This document shows, piece after piece, positions 1 through 15,081 of a DNA stretch of 64,000 nt (positions within the stretch are counted from its first letter, which is position 1; every line of letters starts with the position of its first letter). The DNA is from Calocera cornea HHB12733 (Eukaryota; Basidiomycota; Dacrymycetes; Dacrymycetales; Dacrymycetaceae): positions 1-64,000 of the forward strand of contig KV423943.1 in assembly GCA_001632435.1 (NCBI GenBank), read 5' to 3'. The position numbers and the translations under genes are program-made. The notes beneath the pieces are model-generated. The model did no database searches, was not told the origin of the DNA, and saw only the letters and a program-made list of their open reading frames with translations.

Positions 1-3000
1 CCCCGCCCCTCCGGTATTTTCCAACTCCTCGGTGGAATCCTGTACGACGTGTACCATCGGTCGATACAACTTTACAACATCAGGCCAACCCTGATGTGGT
101 GACAACTTCGCTATCTGGTTACCAGCCAAACACGTTGCTCCCCCTCAACACGGCTACCATTCCAGCACCCTCCACCACCGACGCACCTCCCATGCGCACA
201 TTCAATATCGACTCCGAAGAGGCCTACGATGGACTTCCAGTTGAAAACCTGGATATTCCTGTCTCACACGCACCAGGAGTTGGCGACCTGCATAGGGCGA
301 CCGAAACGCCCCTTCAGTGCTACTTCGACGTGCATCCCAAGGCGGCGGTCAGGGCCATATGTCTTCTCATTGTCCATCTGCATTCTCGTCATGGCCTCCC
401 GCACTTGGCTTGCTCCCAACTGGCCACCCAGCTGTACACAGTACTTGTTTACTTCGGCGCGCTCTCACCCTTAGCGGAAATGACGCAGACATCGGCACCG
501 ATTCGTACCTTGAACACCATGTACAAGCGGCTGCGACTCTGGGACCGATTTGAAGTGAAGACACTGTGTCCGAAGTGCTGGGCCTTTGAGAGCTTCGAAA
601 ACAACCAGATAGACCCGGGCTGGATCGACGAAATTGGACTTGAGACTCCGAATACGGCGACAGACTTGGACAAAGACTTTCAGAAGTACTGCCCACGCTG
701 CAACATGCCGTTGTACCAGCTGGCACCTAAATCGTCTATCCCCCGTGCGCTCCGGCAAGCGCCTTACGATCTGCTCTCGGTTCAACTGGCGGAATTTCTG
801 GGGCAGCCTGGTTTCGAGGCTGCGTGCGAGAGTTATCTGGACGACAGGCGATTCCCGGGGGTCTACTCTGGCTTACAAGATGGAACCGTCTGGCAAAACA
901 TGCTCATGCCAGACGGTACTCGTTTCTTTCCCCGGTCTCGTCAGGAAGCAGCTCAGCAGGATGAGCTTCGCCTCGGCGTTGCCTGCTCCTGCGACTGGTT
1001 CAACCCCAATCAGTCGTCTTTCGCGGAGTCCCATTCGGCTGGCCCTCTTTCGATCTGTATATCCAACCTACCTCCTGAGCTGCGGTATGTGGCCTTTCCC
1101 ACCGGTTCGCCCTCACTGATCCTTCATTGTGTAGCTTCCGAGTGCATAACCTGGTCCTAATCGGCATACTGCCTGGACCGAAGGAACCGACCGGCGATCA
1201 GTTGCAGCGGTTTCTCCGCCCTCTGGTTGACGATCTCCTGCGGCTGTGGCAAGAGGGAATAACGATCAGAACCCCCAAGCATCCTCGAGGTGAGTGATGG
1301 GCGGTCGATACAACTTTACAACTCACCCTTCCCTAGGGCGCCGAGTACGTGTTGCCCTCCTGGCAATCATCTGCGATCATCCCGCATTGTGCAAGATGTG
1401 CGGCTTCTCTGACCAACGCCACAACACGCGACCATGCACCCAGTGTGAAATTTCGAGGGTTGATATGCTGGCCAAGGGCTGGGAAACCGAGAGCGTGCCT
1501 CTCCGGGACGGGCAGCTGCACAAGCGTCGTGCTGCTCGAATGTACGCGCTTCGTCAAGCCAACGCGCCCGAAAACAAGATTCAGGCGTACTTCACTCGGT
1601 ATGGTGCGCGGTGGACTGAATTCAGCCGTCTGCCTTACTTTGACCCGGTCACAATGGGGGTCATTGACCCCATGCACACATTCCTCCAAGGTACGTGGAC
1701 TTTGGTGTCGGAGACATCCATTCACCATCCCTAGGCCTGACTAAAACCCTTTGGTTCAACAATTGGGTACAAGGCGGCAAGCAGGGTAAACGAATTCTTC
1801 GGGAAGGGACTGCGGCGGGCACTCGACGTGAGCTAGACGCTATCCACGATATGCTCGCGACGTTCGAGATGCCTGTCTGGTATGCTCGGCTTCCCAAACA
1901 GGTAGGCGAGCCGGGAGGAGGTAGTCTTACGTCGGACGAGTGGAGGTGTCTTGCTGTGCTCTATGGGCCGGCCGCGGTAAGTGTTCCAGTTTGCTTCTGA
2001 ACCGCGTTCTGACCAACCAACCAACCACAGATTCCCCCTGTCCTTATCGCTGCGGGGCATCCCACGGCCGCTCGCAACTACCTCAAGCTTGCCGCGTCCA
2101 TCAAGATCTTCATGAGGAGAGAGATCACCGAGGTAGAGCTGCGGCGTGCCGAGGAGCTGTACAGACAGTTCTTCGAGGAATATGTTGAGGTACGTTGGGA
2201 GTGGTGGAGTGGGACTGGACTGGCGTGACAGTCGGTACAACTTTACAACTCACCCGTCGCCCCATCTATTCCTTTCATATTGATAATAACTCTATCAGAT
2301 CTACGGCTCGGAGAATGTCACGCCAACCTTTCACTGGATTATGCATATGGGGGACCAAATTCGACGATTCGGGCCTGTGCATGGCTTTTGGACTTACCTA
2401 TTTGAACGGCTCAACAAACTTTTAAAAGGCTTCACCACAAACGGGCACAAGAGCGGCGTGATGGAGGTCACATTTGCAAGGGAGTTGAAGCGGGAGATGA
2501 GTCTGTCGCGCCTGGTAAGCACATTCTAGTACCTCTGATGCTTGTTAACAACTATATAGAACCATGTGCTATCAAGCCAGCACGAAGACCCGCTGGCGCG
2601 CCTCCTTGCGAATGAGCTGAAGAAGAACCCTGGCGATCTGTCTCGAACTGGGACGCTGGCGAATATGGCGGCTGAGGCTCAGGATCTGGCTGAAGTTTCG
2701 GCAGGTGGCCGACCCTGCTGCCCCGGGGGCAGCGAGAAGAACCTTGTTCTGGATCGTGAGCTTCAGATTCGCCTTCTGGAGTGGTATCGTCGCGTCCACC
2801 CCCACGTGTCGATCTATGATCCCGGGGAGCCTACGGCGCCATGGCGGGCGAACTATCTCAATCATCAAGGGACGTTTTACCCCGAACTGCGGCTGGACGG
2901 CAAACACATTCTGACTGTGCGCGAGGAGAAGTCGAATAAGAGCGATTCATTGGTGCTCTTGCAGTATCAGCCTGGAACGCAATGGGTAGGCGAGCTCCGA

Positions 3001-3447
3001 GCCGTCGTGAGGCATGCGCAGGACGGCGTGGATCCGCCAGTGACATTCGCTCTGGTAGCGTGGCTGGTACCTCTGCAGGACACCCCTCCGCATGCAGACC
3101 TTTACCGGGACCTGTGAGTTGCTTACTCCGTTGTGTGCTTTGGGTGTACCGACTCTCAGTCGGTATAACTTTACAACTCACCCCAACATTCTAATGCCAT
3201 TTTCCAGCAAAGAGCTCGAAGTTGATTTCTGGAAGTACAACGTATACCAGGGGCCGGATGACTTCGGCCCCGATCCTCTCGTTCCGGCAAGCGAGATCTG
3301 TGGAATGGCAGCGCGGTGCACGATGGATATGGGAGGTCGACGGATCTGGATCACCACGGGCCTCAGCAAGGTACGTGTATACGCGCATTAACATGTATTC
3401 ACTGGAATCCTAACGGGGCGGTCTACTAGAATGGGCGCTCGCTATAG
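1..3447 (+). CDS. Tnp2/Plavaka-type DNA transposase (5' end beyond window)
   Basis: This encodes a transposase of the CACTA-like Tnp2 type common in Agaricomycetes (Plavaka group), a cut-and-paste DDE-type nuclear enzyme. Visible exons are 84-1084, 1135-1289, 1337-1690, 1735-1976, 2031-2189, 2299-2514, 2560-3113, 3208-3370 and 3430-3447. Together they give 953 codons in one open frame ending in TAG at 3445-3447. Seen in the sequence: paired CxxC motifs (CPKC, then CPRC) like a zinc ribbon, GLQDGTVW, the CSCDWFNP block, a second cysteine cluster (CKMCGF and PCTQC), and the family signature DPMHTFLQGLTKTLW. The acidic residues in the DGT, CDW and DPMH blocks are the likely catalytic set; that is inference. 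The frame has no stop or frameshift, so the copy may be recent. The start codon lies left of the window, before the intron ending at 83. Confidence 0.85.
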
Positions 3448-5191
3448 CTACTATAGGGAAGTGCATCCGGAGGCTTATGACGTCCTTGCGAGTCACTGAA
3501 AGATATACTGGACAGAATAGCATGTACACAAGGTATAATTAGCTGTAATCGGGTAAGCAAGTACTTCACTCCGGATGAGATGCAGCTGACTTACGATTGG
3601 ATATATTAGAGAGGCTCCTTGACTGGTCGTTGCAACCACCCAACACCATCCAGTCGTGCATTAGCTGCGTCCAGACGTAGGCGCAGTCAGCATAGATGCT
3701 GTAATGTGCTGCGCTCGTGTGCCCAACGATGTTGGCCATCCCGTGCGGCGCTTCCAATACGACTCGTCCCACTTGGGGAGTTGGGTCGCCGCCCATTGAG
3801 GATTCAGCATGAAATCGAAAGGGATAACCTCGGGCATGCGATGACTAACGTTGCCCAGGTCTGCGCGTGGTTTCTCTGGTTTCTTCTGGGTTCTGGGTCT
3901 CCCTGCGCGCTGCGCCTTAAACCATTCCCAGAGCTGAGATCCGGTGAGATTTCGTTAACGCGCCAAGAGAAGTGTACTGACATTGGGATGCATCCAGACA
4001 GGCCGCCTCAACTCCAAGGCCTCGACTCGGCCTGGAGAATCCCGCATGTGAGCCGAAATGCTGCCCTTCTCAAAGAGTGACTGCCGCCACGCCGGGGTCT
4101 GGATCCCCTCCTCATCTCCGGACCATTCCTCGCCCATCCACTCCTCGTTCACGAGCTCCAGTTCCACCAATGCATGATTGAGCTGATTATCCTCGCAGAA
4201 CTCCTTGATCCCTTTGCGGATCTGGTCAGCGGCCTGCGTCAGGGGTAAGTACAGTCCAATTCGGCGATAGGGAGAAGATGCTGACTATGTTGCGTCTTTC
4301 TCTGCGTTTGCCCTGGCGTCTGCGGAGCGCGCTAGCTGCACCGTTGTCTTTGGCATCATGCACCTGCGTCTGCCAAACTGCCTTCATTCCAGGCCACGAT
4401 TTCTGGGCGAGATCGATCAGAACGTTCTCGTCTAGCCAGCGGGGACGATACGCAGGAGGTACAACGCCTTCCTCGCTCTACCATCATCGGTGAGTTGTAA
4501 AGTTGTAACGACAAGGAACCAGGGGCTTACCATCTGAGTGCGGAGCACAGCGTCCGCAGCACGCTGTTGAATCCGGAGATTCTCGATGTCGGTCAACTTC
4601 GCGTGAAAGTTCGGGATCAAGAACGGGCCAACGCCGGCCTCCTCATCCGGGGGCGGCCCACCCGAATTCGGCATCGTGCGGCCAGCCGCATATCCAATCA
4701 GGCGCTGCATCGTCCTCAGCATTTCCCTCTGTCGCTGGTAAGTCTTGTGATGCGCGCAGGCCAGATATTGACACTTGCCTGCAGAGTTTTCTTCATGCGA
4801 ATATCCGTCTCGTCAAATCCTTGTTTCTCCAGCCTTGTTAACGCCCCTGCAACGCGTTTGGGAGGATGCGCGCCATCGTCCAGGTCAGCTTTCAGCGCTG
4901 GTCTTTTCTTGCGTGGTTTGCTGAGGGGGGTCAGACCAATCTCATTTTGGGAACTGCTGGAATCATCGATTCGATCATCCGGAGGAGCTAGGGGGGCTTG
5001 GAATGCCAAGGAAGCGGATTGGGTGTCGCAGGAGGGCTGCGTCTGTGGCACGGGAAGCTGTGTCTCGGGCACGGAGCTGGGCAAGGAGGATGGAGGTGAT
5101 CCCAGGAAGGTATCGGCCTGGGGAGCTGGTGCAAGAGGTGGGCTAAAGGTTGGGAAGGGAGGAAATCGCGTGAGTTGTAAAGTTGTACTGA
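61..5191. repeat. Six copies of a shared intron core (TACAACTTTACAACTCACC)
   Basis: A core of about 23 nt, TCG(G/A)TACAAC followed by TTTACAACTCACC, occurs at 61-78 (truncated after ACAAC), 1305-1327, 2232-2254 and 3160-3182 on the plus strand, and at 4489-4511 and 5169-5191 on the minus strand. Each copy lies inside an inferred intron and in the sense direction of its own gene. The rest of those introns is not similar. The distance from the core to the 3' AG runs from a few nt to about 45 nt. Other introns of the same two genes lack it, and I did not see it elsewhere in the window. Confidence 0.9.
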
Positions 5192-5479
5192 CTGAGAAGG
5201 AAGAAGTACTCACGGCATATGTAGTGCAGGACGAGCGCTCAACTCGTGGGTGAGGAACTTGATCCTCCGGCCTCGTGCAAGCTGGTCGACTTCCTTGCTC
5301 TCGACGTCATATACCGCCATCAAGTCACGAATCTCCTCGACAAGGTTCATAGTCAAGAGGAGACCAGGGTCGATCGGGGGAGGAGAGGGAGACAGGCCGG
5401 GGTCGAGCCAAGGAGCCTCCATCGCTGCAGGAGAGGAGGGTAAGAGTGACAGGAGTGCGGCGGCCTCTCTTATAGGCAT
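3661..5479 (-). CDS. Unrecognised transposon-linked protein, 516 aa
   Basis: I do not recognise a domain. Exons on the minus strand are 5479-5214, 5142-4779, 4734-4531, 4477-4286, 4233-3982 and 3933-3661. They sum to 517 codons, and every exon from the third on starts in phase 0, so the gene looks intact. The N-terminal third is Pro/Ser-rich with a basic cluster (KPRKKRP). The middle holds a Leu/Gln/Arg-rich, probably helical region (QREMLRTMQRLIGY). Further on come WPGMKAVW and an acidic stretch around EEWMGEEWSGDEE. The intron after 4779 uses a GC donor (CAG|GCAAGT). The gene is tail-to-tail with the transposase, 213 bp apart, and two of its introns carry the same core seen in transposase introns. 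By context it is a second gene of the same element, though an adjacent host gene is not excluded. Confidence 0.65.
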
Positions 5480-6845
5480 GAAAGACTGGCCTTTCCGTGT
5501 ACGGAGCAGGAAAAATTAGGTAGCTTCTGTGAGATGTTTCCGTGTACGGAAAGATAATCAAAGATGGCTCCTGAAAGGAAGCCTTTTCTATCATAAGATT
5601 GCCAAGAATAGTCAAGTGAATCTAGGCCTATTACAGGCTGCAACGAATAGAAAAGCTAAGCTGTACTAGTACTCAAACACGGAATGAAAGGTTGGTTGGT
5701 TGTGGGTTACCTAGGTTAAGCAAGGTAAGCGTTCGGACAATAGATCAGGTGACTTTTACGTACCTGTCAGGGGCTATGAAAAGCATCCCTAAAACGCGGT
5801 GATTCCGGACAGACAAACCCCTTGTCTTGGGCTCTAATGTGCCCTAGTGAAAATGTAAATCCCTTAAGTTAGGGGTTATTTCTTGTACATATGGCGAGGC
5901 TAGCATTATCTGACTGTTCTGCCAAGAAGGCCTTGTGTTGAGGAATATAACGTCTGAATGCCAGGCGCGCTATGCAGGGATGCCCTGTTCCCTCCACAGT
6001 AACTAGTTTGCACTCCCCAAGCCCGTGAGAGGACCCGCCACACACAGGTCCCACAACTTGACCTTCGATAACGACTGCTAACCCATGCTATAGCACGCTG
6101 CATGTGCTTGACCAGTTGCCGCAGGGTGTCCAAAAGAGCGGCGTACAACAAAGCCCGAGGACTCCCGAGTTTCGCGACCGTCTCTCTGCGCTCTGCCCGA
6201 GAAGAGCCCACAGCTTATTAACCATCTTGGCTTCCGAGATCCGAGTTTGCTTCCCTTCTGCTGCCGCGGGAGTAGAAGACTTGAGCGGAGGTACATTTGA
6301 CCATCGCGGTAAGCCTGCAACCAGCGGAAGTAAATGTGAATACCGAAGCACAGTTTTGAGCGGAAACAAATACTTAACCGGAAACAAACACCAAGACGGA
6401 AGCAAACACCGAAGCGGAAGTAGCTGCCGAAGCGGAAGCAACCTACGAGGCGGAAGCAGAGATGGGCACGGGAGTACTTAAACGGTAGCAAGTATAAGTA
6501 TATGTGCGAGGCGCAGAGCCGCAGTCACAGGTTCACTTTGGACATAAGTGCAGTACGGCAACTACAGTGCGGGCACGTGCACGTGCAGCAGACAGTAACG
6601 TGGGTCTCAACAAGTAAGACCGTCTCAAGTACCGAGCGAGGAGTCGTTGTCAGGAAACTCGTAAGTCCTCCCAACCCGGTGTGCTTCCGCGAAGCATATC
6701 ATTTCCGGTTCGGGAAGCATCTAACTCCAGCGGGGACTCCACCTCCTCCCCGGGAGCCTGCGCCGCTGGCCGTTGGCTGTACATCGCTGCTTTACCCGCT
6801 CGCTCTGTCTGCGTCTCTGCCTGTGTACCTACTTGCTTGACTGGC
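5480..6845. other. Intergenic region right of the transposon
   Basis: I see no convincing gene in this 1.4-kb stretch. Upstream of the 516-aa gene two near-identical palindromic 14-mers occur (TTCCGTGTACGGAR around 5493 and 5537). They could be subterminal or promoter repeats of the element. An 18-bp minisatellite lies at about 6330-6455. The segment 5600-6000 is AT-richer than the host genes. The last few hundred bases presumably hold the promoter of the polysaccharide deacetylase gene. Confidence 0.6.
6330..6455. repeat. 18-bp degenerate minisatellite
   Basis: Imperfect tandem units of 18 bp built around GAAGCGGAAGCAAACACC run for roughly seven copies. Translated on the minus strand they give a six-residue period (CFRLGV-like). 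Only the DNA repeat is claimed; I see no support for a protein. Confidence 0.7.
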
Positions 6846-8245
6846 ATGCCGAAGAAAGCTTTGGTCTGCCTTGGGGTAGATGTGGACGCTGTCGCTGGCG
6901 AGTCTCTGCTCGCGCCGGTATCTCTTGCGGCTCTGACACTGGCGCAGGATGGTACTGCCTTACAAGGCTCCTCCTTGCTTGCTTTTGATAACTGACTGCT
7001 CCACAGGCTCGGCTCGTACGGAGGGGAGAACAGCCCGTCCGACATCTCCCGCGGCATCTTCGCGGGCGAAGTGGGCACCCCTCGCCTCCTAAAGCTGTTC
7101 AAGAAGTACGGCATCAAGACCTCCTGGGCAGTGCGTACTCACCCTGCTCCTTGGATCCTCCTGGGTTTGGGCTGACAAGGAGACAGATACCCGGGCACTC
7201 GTGGGAGACTTTTCCGGAGCAGATGATGGCTGTGAGGGACGCGGGGCACGAGATCGTGCTGCATGGTATGATCTGCTGCTCTCCTGTCTACCTGATTCGC
7301 GTGCTTATGTGGTGGTGTATAGGGTATTCTCATGAGGTGGGTCGGCGGGATCGTCGCTGATGAGAATGGGGCTGATATGGGTAGAACCCGATTGCGATGA
7401 CTCCGGAGCAGGAAGCAGACGTCCTCGAATATACCTACAAGGTATGGGTTCCAGCATCTCTCGCTGATCCAGTCGCTGAACCGATCCGCAGCTGGCGACC
7501 AAGTTCTGCGGGAAACCGCCGTAAGCGGTTGCATTGCATTGCAGCGGAGATGAGTCCCGCTGAGCTGGTTTCCAGCGTCGGCTACGTCGCCCCCTGGTGC
7601 GAGAACTCGCAGCAGACCACCCAGCTGCTCCTCTCGCACGGCATCGAATACAGCCGGAGCAACATGCACCGTGACTCCCATCTCTACTACGGCCGCATAG
7701 GCGACTCCTGGACGACGATCAACTACTCCGCGCCCGCAAAGGAGTGGATGAAGCCGCTCGTGCGCGGACGGGAGACCGGGCTGGTAGAGGTGCCCGCGAG
7801 CTGGTATCTGGACGACATGGAGCCGTTCATGTTCATCAAGCAGTTTCCGAACTCGCACGGGTGGGTGGACACTCGTGTGGTGGAGGAGCTGTGGAAGGAC
7901 CAGTTCAGGTGCGTCGCTGGTTTGGGAGCGCGAGTGGCCGTGGCAGAGCAGGGGTGCGGCTGATACTGCAGGGACCAGCTACTTCTATAGGGAGTACGAC
8001 GAGTTCGTGTTCCCTATTACGATCCATCCGGACGTCTCGGGTCATCCGCACGTTATACTGATGCTGGAGAGGTTCATTGAGTGGGTCAATACGGTGTGTA
8101 TCCAGTGAATGCACAAAAGGAAGCAGCTTATTGGGGCGGGTAGCATGAGGGCGCCGAGTGGGTGACGATGAAGGAGATGAGCGACGATTTCAAGCGGAAG
8201 AACCCGGCTCCTGCGGCGGGCGATGGGCTGCCGGTGATCGCCTAG
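6846..8245 (+). CDS. Polysaccharide deacetylase family protein (PgdA-like), 302 aa
   Basis: This is a NodB-fold metal-dependent deacetylase of the type resembling the Helicobacter pylori PgdA group. Proteins like it are widespread in basidiomycetes, and the natural substrate is not evident. Nine exons join in frame: 6846-6901, 7007-7130, 7187-7265, 7323-7336, 7385-7441, 7492-7520, 7576-7908, 7979-8093 and 8144-8245. Landmarks in order: GVDVDA (metal/catalytic Asp), [41 protein letters not shown] (His ligands), [22 protein letters not shown] and [15 protein letters not shown]. One exon is only 14 nt (7323-7336). The first intron is the weakest call: its donor (GA|GTCTCT) is poor and gives Glu where relatives commonly have Trp. 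No signal peptide is seen, so an intracellular location is likely. The start at ATG 6846 gives the usual [15 protein letters not shown] opening. Confidence 0.88.
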
Positions 8246-8426
8246 AGTGGGGTCGAGGTCGATACGACCTGTTGCTCATGCAGTAGACAGAGAGCCGTGC
8301 GTTGTTGGACTCAGGGTTCGCAGCCCTTGCGAACCGTCTATTGGAATCTGCATCTACCGCTACAGTCTAGTCATTACAATCATTTCGCATCTAGATCCCA
8401 GCACCTCCCAAACACCTCCAGCAACC

Positions 8427-9739
8427 TCAGGCCACCGCCGCCCCCAGCGCCTCAGCAAGCTTCCTCGCCCACCGCCTCACCTCCCCCCTCGCGCCCATGA
8501 CCGTCAGCCTCACCTCCACACCCTCCATCCCCTTCCCCTTCCCCATCCCCTTCTCCGTCTCGTCCCCCGGAGGCCGGAAAGGCGTCAGCTCGAACCGCCC
8601 AAACGCCCAGTTGAGGATCTGCACCCCCTGGGGCGGGGGCAGGCGCACGAAGCCCTTGACGCGGAAGATGTCTTCTTTTGGCAGGAGGGAGAGGGCGGCG
8701 GTGAGGGATTCCTCAGTGAGTTGGGGAGGGGCCGGGGCGGGGTCGGCTGCGAGGGTGTGGGAGTGGGAATGGGAGTGGGGTGCGTCGTGCGCATGCGCAT
8801 GCGCATGCGGGCCCTCCCCGCCCCGCCACACCGTGGCCGTCTCGACCTCATCATGATGATCCTGCGCCCCCTCCAGCGGCCTATCGTGCAGCTGATACAG
8901 CTTCGAATCCAAGTTGAAGATGAGCTGCGGGGGCACGCCCGTCGCTCTCGGGCAGCGGATCTTGGGCGTGAGGTCGTTCAGCGTGTGCAGGTGGTCTATG
9001 ACGATGTCGAGCGCGCGGGCGGACACGGCTTCGTATTTGTTCTGAGGGGGGTTAGTGCCCGCGGCCTAGCTGACTGGGAGAGCGAGAGAGGAAGGGGTGG
9101 GGACGCACGATAAGCAGTATGTCGGTGTACGTGGCCTGCATGCGCGCCGTCGGGCTCGTGTCCTCGTACCCCGCAAAGTTCTCGGCGTCCACCACGGTGA
9201 CGATTGCGTCGAGCTTGAACCCGCCGCCCGTCTCCTTTTCGAGCTCGCGGATCTGCCAGGCGATCGTAGCGGGGAAAGCGGAGCCTCTGCCGCGCCAAGC
9301 CGGTTAGCGGAAGAGCAGGGAGGGAGGTGGGATGAGGATGAGGAAGAGGGACGCACGAGCACTCGATGATGATCCTGTCCGGGGCGAGGGTCTCGCGGAT
9401 CTCCAGCAGCGCGGTCTTCATCTGCCCCACGAGCACGCAGCACATGCACCCGTTCAGGATCTCGCTCACGGCGGCGAGGGAGGACTGTTTGGCCAGCTGG
9501 CTGTCCACTGCCGGGGGGTCAGTACTGCGCACCCGGAGCGGGGAGGCCGATGGCCGAGTGGTCGGGAACAGTGGGGAGGACGCACCCTCTACATCGCCGA
9601 ACTCGTTCTTGAGCAGGACGACCCTGTAGTCCTGTGGGAGCTGCGGGAGGAGGGAGAGGATGAGCGAGGTCTTGCCCGCGCCCAGGAAGCCCGTGAACAC
9701 CGTGACGGGGATGCCGTGCCGTAGTTGTGCGTCGCCCAT
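8427..9739 (-). CDS. CobW/COG0523 GTPase, putative metallochaperone, 365 aa
   Basis: This is a G3E-family P-loop GTPase. Members insert or traffic metals, often zinc. Four exons on the minus strand (9739-9586, 9507-9357, 9286-9109, 9041-8427) give 366 codons including the stop. Landmarks: Walker A GFLGAGKT at about residues 17-24, the GCMCC metal-binding motif at about 71-75, IIIECSGSAFP as Walker-B region, VTVVDAENF, and NKYE as base-recognition motif near 162-165. A His-rich loop (HAHAHAH, then HSHSHSH) at about 239-257 precedes the CobW C-terminal domain with FRVKGFVRLP. The family and the His loop point to zinc or another transition metal; the metal itself is inferred. It is divergent from the MYST acetyltransferase across a 306-bp shared promoter. 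Confidence 0.88.
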
Positions 9740-10045
9740 TATGTGCTCTTCTCGCGTCTAGAGGGAAGTGTGTAGGGAGTGAGCCGGCCAGCGTCGACGG
9801 TCGAGAGTGAAATCTCCGGTGCCGGCCTGTCCGGAGAAATGCGGGGAAGGAGCCGTAACTCCGAGCAACCCTAGCACAGCCCCCCAAGCGGCTCCGTCCA
9901 CCGCGCGCCCGACTCAGGGCGGCGCCAACGCCCACCCATCCATCCCCTACTGGATTGTACATCGCTGCCCGCCCTACGCCGCTCCGCCTCCCTCCTACCC
10001 AACGGCTCGCCACGAGCGTGATAAGCAGGCTTAGATAAGGAGGGG
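9740..10045. promoter_or_regulatory. Shared divergent promoter region
   Basis: A 306-bp intergenic stretch lies between the start codons of the CobW-type GTPase (-) and the MYST acetyltransferase (+). No third gene is seen. No clear TATA box was recognised. Confidence 0.45.
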
Positions 10046-14344
<4,299 letters not shown>

Positions 14345-15081
14345 TGCCTTGCTAGATGTGCAGATACCCGTTTCTCTTTTCTCCTCTCGCTCTTCTCTTT
14401 TCTCTTGGATCGCTGCCTCTTTCTCTGTTTCCCGGGTCGGTCACCGTTGTAGCTCGCACTGAATGTATTATACCCTCATCCAGCTTTGATACTCTTAATC
14501 CCATCCTGGCTCGGCTGCTCTTCTCACTCTCAATCACTGCGTCCAGTCCTGCTTCATTATCCTGTCAGCTGCACCGACAAGCATCCTCCTCCTCGCGATA
14601 GACGACCGCATGACATTCCGCACTCCGTCTACTGAGCCAACGACAGACCGGGACGAGAACAACCTAAGAGCGAGAGCGAGAGCGAGGAGGATTGGAAAAG
14701 AACGTAGGAATGTAGTATGTTTTATGATGAATGCCTGCTTGTGCCGTGCCAACCGTGCCGACCGTGCCGACTTTGGCGTACCGTATTTGTTGTACTGTAC
14801 AACCATGCACCGCCCTAGATCTCCGGGAAGGGTGAAAAAGAAGGAAGGGGGAAAAAGAAGAGAACGGATGTTGACGAGAAAGATATAGCAAGGGGGGGAA
14901 CCGGCCTCGCTCGACCGGCGCAGACGCAGACGCAGACGCTGCCATCCTGTACCGCGTCGTATCGCAGGAGGGATGCGCAGGGCAGCAGGGCAGGGCGGGG
15001 CAAGGCACGGTGCGGCGCTAGACGCAGCAGGCACGGGCGCACGCACGCGAACTTGAAGCGCCCTGTGCGTTCCGACAGCGC
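14345..15081. other. Convergent 3' intergenic region
   Basis: This stretch of 737 bases lies between the 3' ends of the acetyltransferase and the first membrane-protein gene. It contains pyrimidine-rich sequence just after the acetyltransferase stop and otherwise presumed 3' UTRs. No gene is supported. Confidence 0.5.

Noticed and set aside
6330..6455. CRISPR-like tandem repeat
   Set aside because: Units are contiguous without spacers, and the genome is eukaryotic; it is a minisatellite.
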